Assembly (NCBI RefSeq): GCF_002269505.1 | Contig: NZ_NQKQ01000010.1 | Coordinates: 62,001-126,000 of the forward strand | Direction of reading: 5' to 3' | Source: Pseudomonas fragi | GTDB lineage: Bacteria; Pseudomonadota; Gammaproteobacteria; Pseudomonadales; Pseudomonadaceae | Length of the DNA stretch: 64,000 nucleotides | Shown: positions 55,080 to 64,000 of the stretch, in pieces | How the letters are laid out: each line of letters opens with the position of its first letter | Numbering within the stretch: position 1 is the first letter of the stretch | Position numbers and translations under genes: made by a program | The notes under the pieces: model-generated | The model's database searches: none | Told to the model about the DNA's origin: nothing | The model's input: the letters and a program-made list of their open reading frames with translations, nothing else

Positions 55080-56387
55080 ATGGTTGATCACTCCATGCAA
55101 TCCTCTGTTTCCCACAAATCTCGTCGCTGGCTGGTTGCTCTGCTGGTCTTGCTGATAGTCCTTGGCCTGTGCTGGTGGCTATGGCCGTCTGCCGCAAAAA
55201 AGGCTGCGACCGATCAGCCCGCCGGGCACGCCGGTCGCTCGGGCATGATGCGCCCTGGCTTTGGTGGCTCGACCCAGCCCGTGCCGGTGCGGGTGTCGGA
55301 AGTCAAACAGGGTGATTTTCCGATTTATTACAAGGCGCTCGGTACCGTGACCGCATTGAACACCATCAATGTGCGCAGTCGCGTAGCCGGTGAGTTGGTC
55401 AAGGTCTACTTCAAGGAAGGGCAAATGGTCAAAGCTGGCGAGTTGCTGGCTGAAATCGACCCGCGCAGCTATCAAAATGCGCTGCTGCAAGCCGAAGGCA
55501 CGTTGCTGCAGAATCAGGCCCAGCTGAAAAACGCCCAGGTCGATGTGCAGCGCTATCGCGGGCTCTACGCCGAGGACAGTATTGCCAAGCAGACCCTGGA
55601 CACCGCCGAAGCGCTGGTCAGCCAGTATCAGGGTACGGTCAAGACCAATCAGGCTGCGGTCAATGACGCCAAACTCAACCTGGATTTTACCAAGATTCGC
55701 GCACCGATCAGTGGCCGTGTGGGCTTGCGCCAGCTGGACGTCGGCAACCTGGTAGCGGCCAACGATGCCACGGCGCTGGTGGTGATCACCCAGACCGAGC
55801 CGATAGTGGTCAGTTTCACCTTGCCCGAGAACAACCTCGCGCTGGTGCTTGAGCGTTATCGCAGTGGCGCGAAAATGCCGGTGCAGGCCTGGAACCGTGG
55901 CGATACCAAAGAGCTGGCAGTCGGTGTGTTGAGCAGCATCGACAATCAGATTGATATCACCACCGGCACCCTGAAATTCAAGGCGTTGTTCGAGAACCGC
56001 GATCAGGCGCTGTTCCCCAATCAATTCGTCAATGTTCACCTGCTGGCCGATACATTGAAAAACGTGGTGCTGGCACCGACTGCGGCGATTCAGTACGGCA
56101 CCAACGGCTCGTTCGTGTATGCGATGGATGGCGACAACAAGGTCAAGATTCGCAGCATTAAAGTGGGCGCCACCGATGGCGACGTGAGCGTGATCGAAGA
56201 AGGCCTCAAGCCCGGTGATCGTGTGGTGCTCGAAGGTACCGACCGTCTGCGTGATGGTGGTGCTGTAGAGGTGGTCAACGACAGTGCCGAAGTACCGCAA
56301 ACGGCTGCCGGGCAACTGCTCGATGGCGGTGCTGACACCGATACCGCGCCGGCCGCGGACACAACCAAGTCCAAGGCCCGCGAATGA
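55080..56387 (+). CDS. muxA: RND efflux periplasmic adaptor MuxA/MdtA
   Basis: The 435-residue adaptor has one N-terminal anchor ([20 protein letters not shown]), then the lipoyl motif [24 protein letters not shown]. The hairpin helices follow, and after them [19 protein letters not shown]. The start MVDHSMQ has no clear ribosome-binding site; an alternative ATG lies five codons on. It is first of a four-gene operon with four-base overlaps. Two dissimilar RND genes following one adaptor is the MdtABC/MuxABC arrangement; in P. aeruginosa this pump with OpmB exports novobiocin, macrolides and others. Confidence 0.9.
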   Translation: MVDHSMQSSVSHKSRRWLVALLVLLIVLGLCWWLWPSAAKKAATDQPAGHAGRSGMMRPGFGGSTQPVPVRVSEVKQGDFPIYYKALGTVTALNTINVRSRVAGELVKVYFKEGQMVKAGELLAEIDPRSYQNALLQAEGTLLQNQAQLKNAQVDVQRYRGLYAEDSIAKQTLDTAEALVSQYQGTVKTNQAAVNDAKLNLDFTKIRAPISGRVGLRQLDVGNLVAANDATALVVITQTEPIVVSFTLPENNLALVLERYRSGAKMPVQAWNRGDTKELAVGVLSSIDNQIDITTGTLKFKALFENRDQALFPNQFVNVHLLADTLKNVVLAPTAAIQYGTNGSFVYAMDGDNKVKIRSIKVGATDGDVSVIEEGLKPGDRVVLEGTDRLRDGGAVEVVNDSAEVPQTAAGQLLDGGADTDTAPAADTTKSKARE

Positions 56388-59300
56388 ACCTGTCGCGCCT
56401 GTTTATCCTGCGCCCGGTTGCAACCACGCTGTGCATGCTGGCCATCGTGTTGTCCGGGATCATCGCCTATCGCTTGCTGCCGGTATCGGCCTTGCCTCAG
56501 GTGGACTACCCGACCATCCGGGTGATGACCCTGTACCCCGGCGCCAGCCCGGATGTGATGACCAGTGCGGTGACGGCGCCGCTTGAGCGTCAGTTCGGGC
56601 AAATGCCGGGTCTGACGCAAATGGCCTCCACCAGTTCCGGCGGTGCTTCGGTGCTGACCCTGCGCTTCAACCTCGATATCAATATGGATGTCGCCGAGCA
56701 ACAGGTGCAGGCCGCGATCAACGCCGCCAGCAACCTGCTGCCCAAGGATTTGCCGGCACCGCCGGTGTACAACAAGGTCAACCCGGCGGATACCCCGGTG
56801 CTGACCCTGGCCATCAGTTCCAAAACCATGCAGTTGCCCAAGCTCAATGACCTGGTCGACACGCGCATGGCGCAAAAAATCGCCCAGATCAGCGGCGTGG
56901 GTATGGTCAGCATTGCCGGCGGTCAACGCCAGGCGGTGCGGATCAAGGTCAACCCCGAAGCGCTGGCTGCCAACGGCCTGAACCTGGCGGATGTGCGCAC
57001 CCTGATCGGTGCGTCCAACGTCAACCAGCCCAAGGGTAACTTCGACGGCCCGACCCGGGTGTCGATGCTGGACGCCAATGACCAGCTGAAAACCCCGCAG
57101 GAATACGCCGAGCTGATCCTTGCCTACAACAACGGTGCGCCGTTGCGGCTCAAGGACGTGGCCGAGATTGTCGACGGTGCCGAGAACGAACGCCTCGCGG
57201 CATGGGCCAACGAAAACCAGGCGGTGCTGCTCAATATCCAGCGCCAGCCCGGTGCCAACGTGATTGAAGTGGTGGACCGGATCAAGGCCCTGCTGCCGAG
57301 CATCACCGATAACCTGCCCGCCGGTATCGATGTCACGGTGCTCACCGATCGAACGCAAACCATCCGTGCCTCGGTGCGTGATGTGCAACACGAATTGCTG
57401 ATCGCCATTGCCCTGGTGGTGATGGTGACCTTCCTGTTTCTGCGCCGCGCCAGCGCTACCATCATCCCGTCGATTGCCGTGCCGCTGTCGCTGGTCGGGA
57501 CCTTCGGTGTGATGTACTTGGCCGGGTTCTCGATCAATAACCTGACGCTGATGGCCCTGACCATCGCCACTGGTTTTGTGGTCGATGATGCCATCGTCAT
57601 GCTGGAAAACATCTCGCGCTATATCGAGGAGGGCGACAGCCCGATGCAGGCGGCGCTCAAGGGCGCCAAACAGATTGGCTTTACCCTGATCTCGCTGACC
57701 CTGTCGTTGATCGCGGTATTGATCCCGCTGCTGTTTATGGCGGATGTGGTCGGGCGACTGTTCCGTGAGTTCGCCATCACCCTGGCGGTGGCGATCCTGA
57801 TCTCGCTGGTGGTCTCGCTGACCCTGACCCCGATGATGTGCGCGCGCCTGCTCAAGGCCGAACCCAAGCCTGAAGAGCAGGGGCGCTTTTACCGTGCCAG
57901 CGGCGCGTTTATCGACTGGATGATCGCCGAGTACGGGCGCATGTTGCAGTGGGTGCTCAAGCACCAGCCGCTGACCCTGCTGGTGGCCATCGGTACACTA
58001 GCCTTGACCGTGTTCCTGTATATGGTGGTGCCCAAGGGCTTTTTCCCGGTGCAGGACACCGGGGTGATCCAGGGCATTTCCGAGGCGCCGCAGTCAATTT
58101 CGTTCAGCGCCATGAGCCAGCGTCAGCAGGAGCTGGGCAAGATCATCCTGCAAGACCCGGATGTCGAGAGCCTGTCGTCTTACATCGGTGTGGACGGGGA
58201 TAACCCGACGCTCAACAGCGGCCGTATGCTGATCAACCTCAAGCCCCACAGCGAGCGCAGCGACAGCGCCACCGAGGTGATTGCACGGCTGCAGCCGCAA
58301 CTGGACAAGCTGTCGGGTATCCGCCTGTTTATGCAGCCGGTGCAGGACCTGACCATCGAAGACCGCGTCAGCCGTACCCAGTACCAGTTCAGCCTGTCGT
58401 CCCCGGATGCCGACCTGCTCAGTACCTGGACGCAAAAGCTGGTCACCGCGCTGTCCAATCAGCCTGAACTGGCCGATGTGGCCAGCGACCTGCAGGACAA
58501 GGGCTTGCAGGTGTACCTGGTGATCGACCGCGATGCGGCTTCACGCCTCGGCGTGTCGGTGGCCAATATCACCGATGCCTTGTATGACGCCTTCGGCCAG
58601 CGGCAGATTTCGACCATTTACACCCAGGCCAGCCAGTACCGGGTGGTCCTGCAGGCCAAGGACGGCGAGAAAATCGGCCCGCAGGCACTGGATCAGATTC
58701 ACGTCAAAACCACTGACGGCGGCCAGGTGCGGCTGTCGAGCCTGGCCCGGGTCGAGGAGCGTCAGGCGCAACTGGCCATTTCCCATATCGGTCAGTTCCC
58801 TTCGGTGATGGTCTCGTTCAACCTCGCGCCCGGCGTAGCGTTGGGCGAAGCGGTCGAACTGATCGACCAGGTGCAGAAGGACATCGGCATGCCGGTGGGG
58901 GTCAAGACCGAGTTCCAGGGCGCCGCACAAGCCTTCCAGGCTTCGCTGTCGAGCACCTTGCTGCTGATTCTGGCGGCGGTGGTGACCATGTATATCGTGC
59001 TGGGCGTGCTCTACGAGAGCTATATCCACCCGATCACCATTCTCTCGACCCTGCCGTCGGCGGCGGTGGGTGCCTTGCTGGCGTTGATCCTCAGCGGCAA
59101 TGACCTGGGCATGATTGCGATTATCGGCATCATCCTGCTGATCGGTATCGTCAAGAAAAACGCGATCATGATGATCGACTTCGCCCTCGACGCCGAGCGC
59201 AACCAGGGCATGGCGCCCGAGCAGGCGATCTATCAGGCGGCACTGCTGCGCTTCCGGCCCATTCTGATGACCACCCTGGCGGCGCTGTTCGGTGCGGTGC

Positions 59301-59485
59301 CGCTGATGCTGGCCACCGGCTCCGGTGCTGAATTGCGCCAGCCGCTGGGTCTGGTGATGGTCGGTGGTTTGCTGGTGAGTCAGGTATTGACCCTGTTTAC
59401 CACGCCGGTGATCTATCTGTACTTCGATCGTTTGGGCCGTCGCTGGCGCGGCAATGCGACCCGGGCTGAGCAGGCGTCGGTATGA
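56384..59485 (+). CDS. muxB: RND efflux permease MuxB/MdtB
   Basis: The 1033-residue protein begins [20 protein letters not shown]. It shows the twelve-helix RND layout with [14 protein letters not shown] in helix 4 (proton-relay Asp pair) and [15 protein letters not shown] in helix 10-11. It overlaps muxA and muxC by four bases each. MdtB and MdtC form a B2C heterotrimer in E. coli, so this product probably works only together with the next one. Confidence 0.93.
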   Translation: MNLSRLFILRPVATTLCMLAIVLSGIIAYRLLPVSALPQVDYPTIRVMTLYPGASPDVMTSAVTAPLERQFGQMPGLTQMASTSSGGASVLTLRFNLDINMDVAEQQVQAAINAASNLLPKDLPAPPVYNKVNPADTPVLTLAISSKTMQLPKLNDLVDTRMAQKIAQISGVGMVSIAGGQRQAVRIKVNPEALAANGLNLADVRTLIGASNVNQPKGNFDGPTRVSMLDANDQLKTPQEYAELILAYNNGAPLRLKDVAEIVDGAENERLAAWANENQAVLLNIQRQPGANVIEVVDRIKALLPSITDNLPAGIDVTVLTDRTQTIRASVRDVQHELLIAIALVVMVTFLFLRRASATIIPSIAVPLSLVGTFGVMYLAGFSINNLTLMALTIATGFVVDDAIVMLENISRYIEEGDSPMQAALKGAKQIGFTLISLTLSLIAVLIPLLFMADVVGRLFREFAITLAVAILISLVVSLTLTPMMCARLLKAEPKPEEQGRFYRASGAFIDWMIAEYGRMLQWVLKHQPLTLLVAIGTLALTVFLYMVVPKGFFPVQDTGVIQGISEAPQSISFSAMSQRQQELGKIILQDPDVESLSSYIGVDGDNPTLNSGRMLINLKPHSERSDSATEVIARLQPQLDKLSGIRLFMQPVQDLTIEDRVSRTQYQFSLSSPDADLLSTWTQKLVTALSNQPELADVASDLQDKGLQVYLVIDRDAASRLGVSVANITDALYDAFGQRQISTIYTQASQYRVVLQAKDGEKIGPQALDQIHVKTTDGGQVRLSSLARVEERQAQLAISHIGQFPSVMVSFNLAPGVALGEAVELIDQVQKDIGMPVGVKTEFQGAAQAFQASLSSTLLLILAAVVTMYIVLGVLYESYIHPITILSTLPSAAVGALLALILSGNDLGMIAIIGIILLIGIVKKNAIMMIDFALDAERNQGMAPEQAIYQAALLRFRPILMTTLAALFGAVPLMLATGSGAELRQPLGLVMVGGLLVSQVLTLFTTPVIYLYFDRLGRRWRGNATRAEQASV

Positions 59486-62400
59486 ACCTGTCCGGCCCGT
59501 TTATCAAACGCCCGGTAGCGACCATGCTGCTGAGCCTGGCAATCATGTTGCTGGGCGGGGTGAGCTTTGGCTTGCTGCCGGTGTCGCCGTTGCCGCAAAT
59601 GGATTTCCCGGTGATCGTGGTGTCGGCCAGTTTGCCCGGGGCCAGCCCCGAGGTGATGGCATCGACCGTGGCAACGCCGCTGGAGCGGGCCTTCGGTGCG
59701 ATTGCCGGGGTCAATACCATGAGCAGCAATTCGAGCCAGGGCTCGACCCGAGTGATTTTGCAGTTCGATCAGGACCGCGACATCAACGGCGCGGCGCGGG
59801 AGGTGCAGGCGGCAATCAACGCCTCGCGCAACCTGCTGCCCAGCGGCATGAAAAGCATGCCGACCTACAAGAAGATCAACCCCTCGCAAGCACCGATCAT
59901 GGTGCTGTCGCTGACCTCCGAGGTCTTGTCCAAGGGCCAGCTCTACGATCTGGCCTCGACCATTCTTTCGCAGAGCCTGTCCCAGGTGCCGGGTGTGGGC
60001 GAGGTGCAGATTGGCGGCAGCTCGCTGCCTGCCGTGCGTATCGAGCTGGAACCGCAACTGCTTAACCAGTACGGCGTCTCGCTGGATGACGTGCGTAACA
60101 CCATTGCCAGTGCCAACGTGCGCCGGCCCAAGGGCGCTGTGTCCGACGGCGAGCGCAACTGGCAGATCCAGGCCAACGACCAGCTGGAAAAAGCCAAGGA
60201 CTACGAGCCGCTGATCATCCGCTACCAGGATGGTGCGGCGCTGCGCCTGAGCCATGTGGCCAAGGTCAAGGACAGTGTTGAAGACCGTTACAACAGCGGG
60301 TTTTTCAATAACGACGCGGCGGTTTTGCTGGTGGTCAACCGCCAGGCCGGGGCCAACATCATCGAGACCGTGAACGCGATCAAGGCCCAGTTGCCGGCGC
60401 TGCAGGCAGTGCTGCCGGCCAGTGTGCAGTTGAACGTGGCCATGGACCGCTCGCCGGTGATCAAGGCCACATTGCATGAAGCGGAAATGACCCTGCTGAT
60501 CGCCGTGGCGCTGGTGATTCTGGTGGTGTTCCTGTTCCTCGGCAATTTCCGTGCGTCGCTGATTCCGACGCTGGCGGTGCCTGTGTCGTTGGTGGGCACC
60601 TTCGCCATCATGTACCTCTACGGCTTCTCGCTGAACAACCTGTCGCTGATGGCGCTGATTCTGGCCACCGGATTGGTGGTGGACGATGCCATCGTAGTGC
60701 TGGAGAACATCTCGCGGCATATCGATGCCGGTGTGGCACCCATGAAAGCGGCCATGCTGGGGGCCAAGGAAGTCGGTTTTACCTTGCTGTCGATGAACGT
60801 GTCGCTGGTGGCGGTGTTCCTCTCCATCCTGTTTATGGGCGGGATTGTCGAGAGCCTGTTCCGCGAGTTTTCCATCACCCTGGCGGCCTCGATTATCGTA
60901 TCGCTGGTGGTGTCCCTGACCCTCACGCCAATGCTCTGCGCACGCTGGCTCAAACCCCATGTGCCGGGCACGGAAAACGCCATGCAGCGTTGGAGCATCC
61001 GCCTTAACCAGCGCATGGTCAGCGGCTACGCGCGCAGCCTGGACTGGGTGCTGCGGCACAAGCGCCTGACATTGCTCAGCCTGCTGGTGACCATTGGCGT
61101 TAACGTGGCGCTGTATGTGGTGGTACCGAAAACCTTTATGCCGCAACAGGACACCGGGCAACTGATCGGCTTTGTGCGCGGAGACGACGGTCTGTCGTTC
61201 AGCGTGATGCAGCCGAAGATGGAAATCTTCCGCAAGGCGGTGCTGGCCGACCCTGCGGTAGAGAGCGTCGCCGGGTTTATTGGCGGTAATGGCGGCACCA
61301 ACAACGCCTTTATGATCGTACGCTTGAAGCCGATCTCGGAGCGCAAGGTGTCGGCGCAAAAGGTCATCGAACGGCTGCGCGAGAGCATGCCCAAAGTGCC
61401 AGGCGGGCGCCTGATGCTGATGGCCGACCAGGACCTGCAGTTTGGTGGCGGGCGTGACCAGACCAGCTCGCAATACTCCTACATCCTGCAAAGCGGCGAT
61501 CTGGGCGAGTTGCGCACCTGGTACCCGAAAGTGGTGGCTGCGTTCAAGGCGCTGCCGGAGCTGACCGCCATCGATGCCCGGGAAGGCCGCGGCGCCCAGC
61601 AGGTGACACTGGTGGTTGATCGCGACCAGGCCAAACGCCTGGGGGTGGACATGGACATGGTGACCGCCGTGCTCAACAACGCCTACAGCCAGCGGCAGAT
61701 TTCCACCATCTACGACAGCCTGAACCAGTATCAGGTGGTGATGGAGGTCAACCCCAAGTACGCCCAGGACCCCGAAACCCTGAATCAGGTGCAGGTGATT
61801 ACCGCCGATGGCCAGCGCATTCCGCTGTCGGCCATTGCCCACTATGAGAACAGCCTGCAAAACGACCGTGTTTCCCACGAGGGCCAGTTCGCTTCGGAGA
61901 GCATTGCGTTTGATCTGGCCCCCGGTGTCACCCTGGAGCAGGGTACGGCAGCCATTGAACGGGCGGTGGCCAAGCTCGGCCTGCCGGAAGAAGTGATCGT
62001 GAAAATGGCCGGCACGGGCGACGCCTTTTCCGCCACGCAAAAAAGCCAGCCCTTCATGATTCTCGGGGCGCTGGTGGCGGTGTACCTGGTGCTGGGGATT
62101 CTCTATGAGAGCTATATCCACCCGTTGACCATTCTCTCGACCTTGCCGTCGGCCGGGGTTGGCGCGTTGTTGAGCATTTACCTCACGGGCGGGGAGTTCA
62201 GCCTGATTTCACTGCTGGGGCTGTTCTTGCTGATTGGCGTGGTGAAGAAAAACGCGATTTTGATGATCGATCTGGCCCTGCAACTGGAACGGCATTCGGG
62301 CCTCGACCCGCAAGCGTCGATCCGCAGTGCCTGCCTGCAGCGTTTAAGGCCGATCCTGATGACCACCCTGGCAGCCATTCTCGGCGCCTTGCCACTGATG

Positions 62401-62589
62401 CTGAGCAGCGCCGAAGGCGCGGAAATGCGCCAGCCCCTGGGCCTGACCATCATCGGCGGGCTGATCTTCAGCCAGATCCTGACCCTTTACACCACTCCGG
62501 TGGTTTACCTCTATCTCGACCGCCTGCGCCATCGTTTCAACAAATGGCGCGGCGTGCGCACTGATGCTGCTCTGGAAACTCCGCTATGA
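59482..62589 (+). CDS. muxC: RND efflux permease MuxC/MdtC
   Basis: The 1035-residue protein begins [20 protein letters not shown] and has the same organisation as MuxB, with [14 protein letters not shown] and [15 protein letters not shown]. It differs from MuxB in its porter and docking domains. The start overlaps muxB by four bases and the stop overlaps the outer-membrane gene by four, so all four products are probably made in step. Confidence 0.93.
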   Translation: MNLSGPFIKRPVATMLLSLAIMLLGGVSFGLLPVSPLPQMDFPVIVVSASLPGASPEVMASTVATPLERAFGAIAGVNTMSSNSSQGSTRVILQFDQDRDINGAAREVQAAINASRNLLPSGMKSMPTYKKINPSQAPIMVLSLTSEVLSKGQLYDLASTILSQSLSQVPGVGEVQIGGSSLPAVRIELEPQLLNQYGVSLDDVRNTIASANVRRPKGAVSDGERNWQIQANDQLEKAKDYEPLIIRYQDGAALRLSHVAKVKDSVEDRYNSGFFNNDAAVLLVVNRQAGANIIETVNAIKAQLPALQAVLPASVQLNVAMDRSPVIKATLHEAEMTLLIAVALVILVVFLFLGNFRASLIPTLAVPVSLVGTFAIMYLYGFSLNNLSLMALILATGLVVDDAIVVLENISRHIDAGVAPMKAAMLGAKEVGFTLLSMNVSLVAVFLSILFMGGIVESLFREFSITLAASIIVSLVVSLTLTPMLCARWLKPHVPGTENAMQRWSIRLNQRMVSGYARSLDWVLRHKRLTLLSLLVTIGVNVALYVVVPKTFMPQQDTGQLIGFVRGDDGLSFSVMQPKMEIFRKAVLADPAVESVAGFIGGNGGTNNAFMIVRLKPISERKVSAQKVIERLRESMPKVPGGRLMLMADQDLQFGGGRDQTSSQYSYILQSGDLGELRTWYPKVVAAFKALPELTAIDAREGRGAQQVTLVVDRDQAKRLGVDMDMVTAVLNNAYSQRQISTIYDSLNQYQVVMEVNPKYAQDPETLNQVQVITADGQRIPLSAIAHYENSLQNDRVSHEGQFASESIAFDLAPGVTLEQGTAAIERAVAKLGLPEEVIVKMAGTGDAFSATQKSQPFMILGALVAVYLVLGILYESYIHPLTILSTLPSAGVGALLSIYLTGGEFSLISLLGLFLLIGVVKKNAILMIDLALQLERHSGLDPQASIRSACLQRLRPILMTTLAAILGALPLMLSSAEGAEMRQPLGLTIIGGLIFSQILTLYTTPVVYLYLDRLRHRFNKWRGVRTDAALETPL

Positions 62590-64000
62590 CCTCTCGTTTG
62601 TTTCTCCTTGCCCCAGCGTTGTCCGTTGCGCTGCTCAGCGCCTGTGCAATCGGCCCGGACTACCAGCGCCCGCAAACGGCGGCGCCCCTTGAGTTCAAAC
62701 AGGCGGCCGGCTGGACCCAGGCCAACCCGAGCGACTCCCTGGCCCGTGGTGCCTGGTGGGAGTTGTACGGTGATCAGCAGCTCAACGGGCTGGTTGAAAA
62801 ACTCAACAGCGCCAACCAGAGCGTTGCGCAGTCTGAAGCCCAGTTCCGTCAGGCCCGGGCCCTGGTGCGCAGTGCGCGTGGAGCGTTCTTGCCCAGCGCC
62901 GACCTGAGCGTGGGCAAGACCCGCTCCAGCCAGGGCACCGGCAGTTCCAACTCCAGCCTGACCAGCTCCAGCAGCGGCATTCGTGACACCTTGAATGCCC
63001 AGGTAGGGGTGAGCTGGGAAGCCGATGTGTGGGGCAAATTGCGCCGCGGCCTTGAAGCCAACGAAGCGAGTGCCGAAGCCAGCCTGGCTGATCTCGCGGC
63101 CATGCGTCTGAGCCAGCAGTCGGAGCTGGTGCAGAACTACCTGCAATTGCGAGTTATCGATGAGCAGAAGCGCTTGCTCGAAGCCACGGTCGAGGCCTAT
63201 CAGCGCTCGCTGAAGATGAGCGAAAACCAGTACCGGGCGGGGATTTCCGGAAAGGATGCGGTGGCCCAGGCGCAAACCCAGTTACGCAATACCCAGGCCA
63301 GCCTGATCGATCTGATCTGGCAGCGGGCGCAATTTGAAAACGCGATAGCGGTGCTCACCGGGCAGGCGCCAGCGGGTTTCAACCTGGCGGAAATTAAAAA
63401 CGTACCCAAACTGCCGCAGATCCCGGTCAGCCTGCCGTCGCAACTGCTGGAGCGGCGCCCCGACATTGCTTCGGCGGAGCGCTCAGTGATTGCGGCCAAC
63501 GCCAATATCGGCGTGGCCAAGGCGGCTTACTACCCCGATTTCAGTTTGAGCCTGTCGGGTGGCTACAGCAGTAGTCAGTATCAGGACTGGATCAGCGTGC
63601 CCAACCGCTTCTGGTCGGTGGGGCCAAAAATCTCCCTGCCGTTGTTCGATGGTGGCCAGCGTTCGGCGGAAGTCGATCGTAACGAAGCTGCTTATGACCA
63701 GACCGTGGCCAAGTACCGCCAGACCGTGCTCGACGGACTGCGGGAAGTGGAAAACTACATGGTGCAGCTCAAGGTGCTGGGCGATGAGTCGGTGGTACAG
63801 GAGCAGGCTCTGGAGTCGGCCCGCGAGTCGTTGCGCCTGACCACCAACCAGTACAAGGCCGGTTTGATTGCTTACCTGGACGTGGTTTCGGTACAAACCA
63901 CTGCTCTGAGTACCGAGCGCAGTGTGCTGAACCTGCTGCAAAGCCGGTTGATCGCCAGCGTGCAACTGATCGCGGCGCTGGGTGGTGGCTGGGATGGCAA
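62586..64000 (+). CDS. opmB: RND efflux outer-membrane lipoprotein OpmB (3' end outside window)
   Basis: At least 471 residues are present. The lipoprotein signal is FLLAPALSVALLSAC (lipobox LSAC), followed by AIGPDYQRP. The two OEP repeats carry ISGKDAVAQAQTQLRNTQAS and, at the repeat junction, LLERRPDIASAERSVIAANA. NQYKAGLIAYLDVVSVQTTA lies in the second half. The last seen residues LIAALGGGWDG are usual shortly before the C-terminus, so little is missing. It is the dedicated channel of the MuxABC pump. Confidence 0.92.
   Translation, partial: MTSRLFLLAPALSVALLSACAIGPDYQRPQTAAPLEFKQAAGWTQANPSDSLARGAWWELYGDQQLNGLVEKLNSANQSVAQSEAQFRQARALVRSARGAFLPSADLSVGKTRSSQGTGSSNSSLTSSSSGIRDTLNAQVGVSWEADVWGKLRRGLEANEASAEASLADLAAMRLSQQSELVQNYLQLRVIDEQKRLLEATVEAYQRSLKMSENQYRAGISGKDAVAQAQTQLRNTQASLIDLIWQRAQFENAIAVLTGQAPAGFNLAEIKNVPKLPQIPVSLPSQLLERRPDIASAERSVIAANANIGVAKAAYYPDFSLSLSGGYSSSQYQDWISVPNRFWSVGPKISLPLFDGGQRSAEVDRNEAAYDQTVAKYRQTVLDGLREVENYMVQLKVLGDESVVQEQALESARESLRLTTNQYKAGLIAYLDVVSVQTTALSTERSVLNLLQSRLIASVQLIAALGGGWDG

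Noticed and set aside
59413..62121. Very long open frame on the minus strand opposite muxC (about 900 codons)
   Set aside because: It is antisense to a clear RND permease in a high-GC region with strong codon bias; the translation is rich in His/Gln/Arg and shows no family features. The same reasoning removes long minus-strand frames opposite muxA/muxB and tonB-receptor genes and plus-strand frames opposite glgX, malQ and glgA.

Overview
This is a chromosomal window from a Pseudomonas species of the fluorescens/fragi kind. The genus call rests on several signs: an RsmE-type CsrA paralogue, many REP/REPIN hairpins of the GGGAGCGAGCCTGCTCGC and GTAGTCGCTGCCG families, an orphan CcoN, a glgB/glgX/malQ/glgA set with a DUF2934 gene, a FecI/FecR/TonB-receptor unit and a MuxABC-OpmB-type efflux operon. 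The species cannot be fixed from the sequence alone. No tRNA, rRNA, CRISPR array, insertion sequence or prophage was seen.

Layout. 0-5 kb: housekeeping and small genes (tail of an Lrp regulator, a frameshifted GH19 chitinase/endolysin remnant, DUF3087, PpnN, YbjQ, DUF1269, RsmE, a SPOR-like lipoprotein). 5-13.4 kb: a complete reductive pyrimidine degradation locus, with a RutR-like TetR regulator, a leftward hydA-preT-preA operon and a rightward NCS1 transporter plus M20 amidohydrolase. Together these import uracil/thymine and convert them to beta-alanine or its methyl analogue, CO2 and ammonia. 13.4-14.6 kb: a repeat-dense gap with two inverted copies of a ~160 bp palindromic element.

14.6-18.4 kb: an AT-rich, tightly overlapping four-gene operon (cysteine-synthase-like PLP enzyme, type I phosphoribosyltransferase, DMT-family transporter, ATP-grasp ligase). 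It looks horizontally acquired and is the best candidate here for an undescribed small-molecule pathway. 18.5-24.3 kb: a tripartite RND pump. 24.5-28.1 kb: a lipoprotein, a MocR-type regulator and CcoG. 28.3-38.2 kb: glycogen metabolism (GlgB rightward; GlgX, DUF2934, MalQ and GlgA leftward). The treY/treZ genes that sit among these genes in better-known pseudomonads are absent. The glgA upstream region carries four TAGGA motifs at an exact 22 bp period.

38.6-55 kb: assorted single genes and pairs (DUF411 protein, AraC regulator with an adjacent reductase, a probable DUF4946 protein, SdaC-type transporter, an iron-responsive ECF sigma/FecR/TonB-receptor set, methyltransferase, HldD, transaldolase, orphan CcoN with a small partner, DUF3313 lipoprotein, outer-membrane protein, Tpx). 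55-64 kb: muxABC-opmB; the last gene runs off the right edge.
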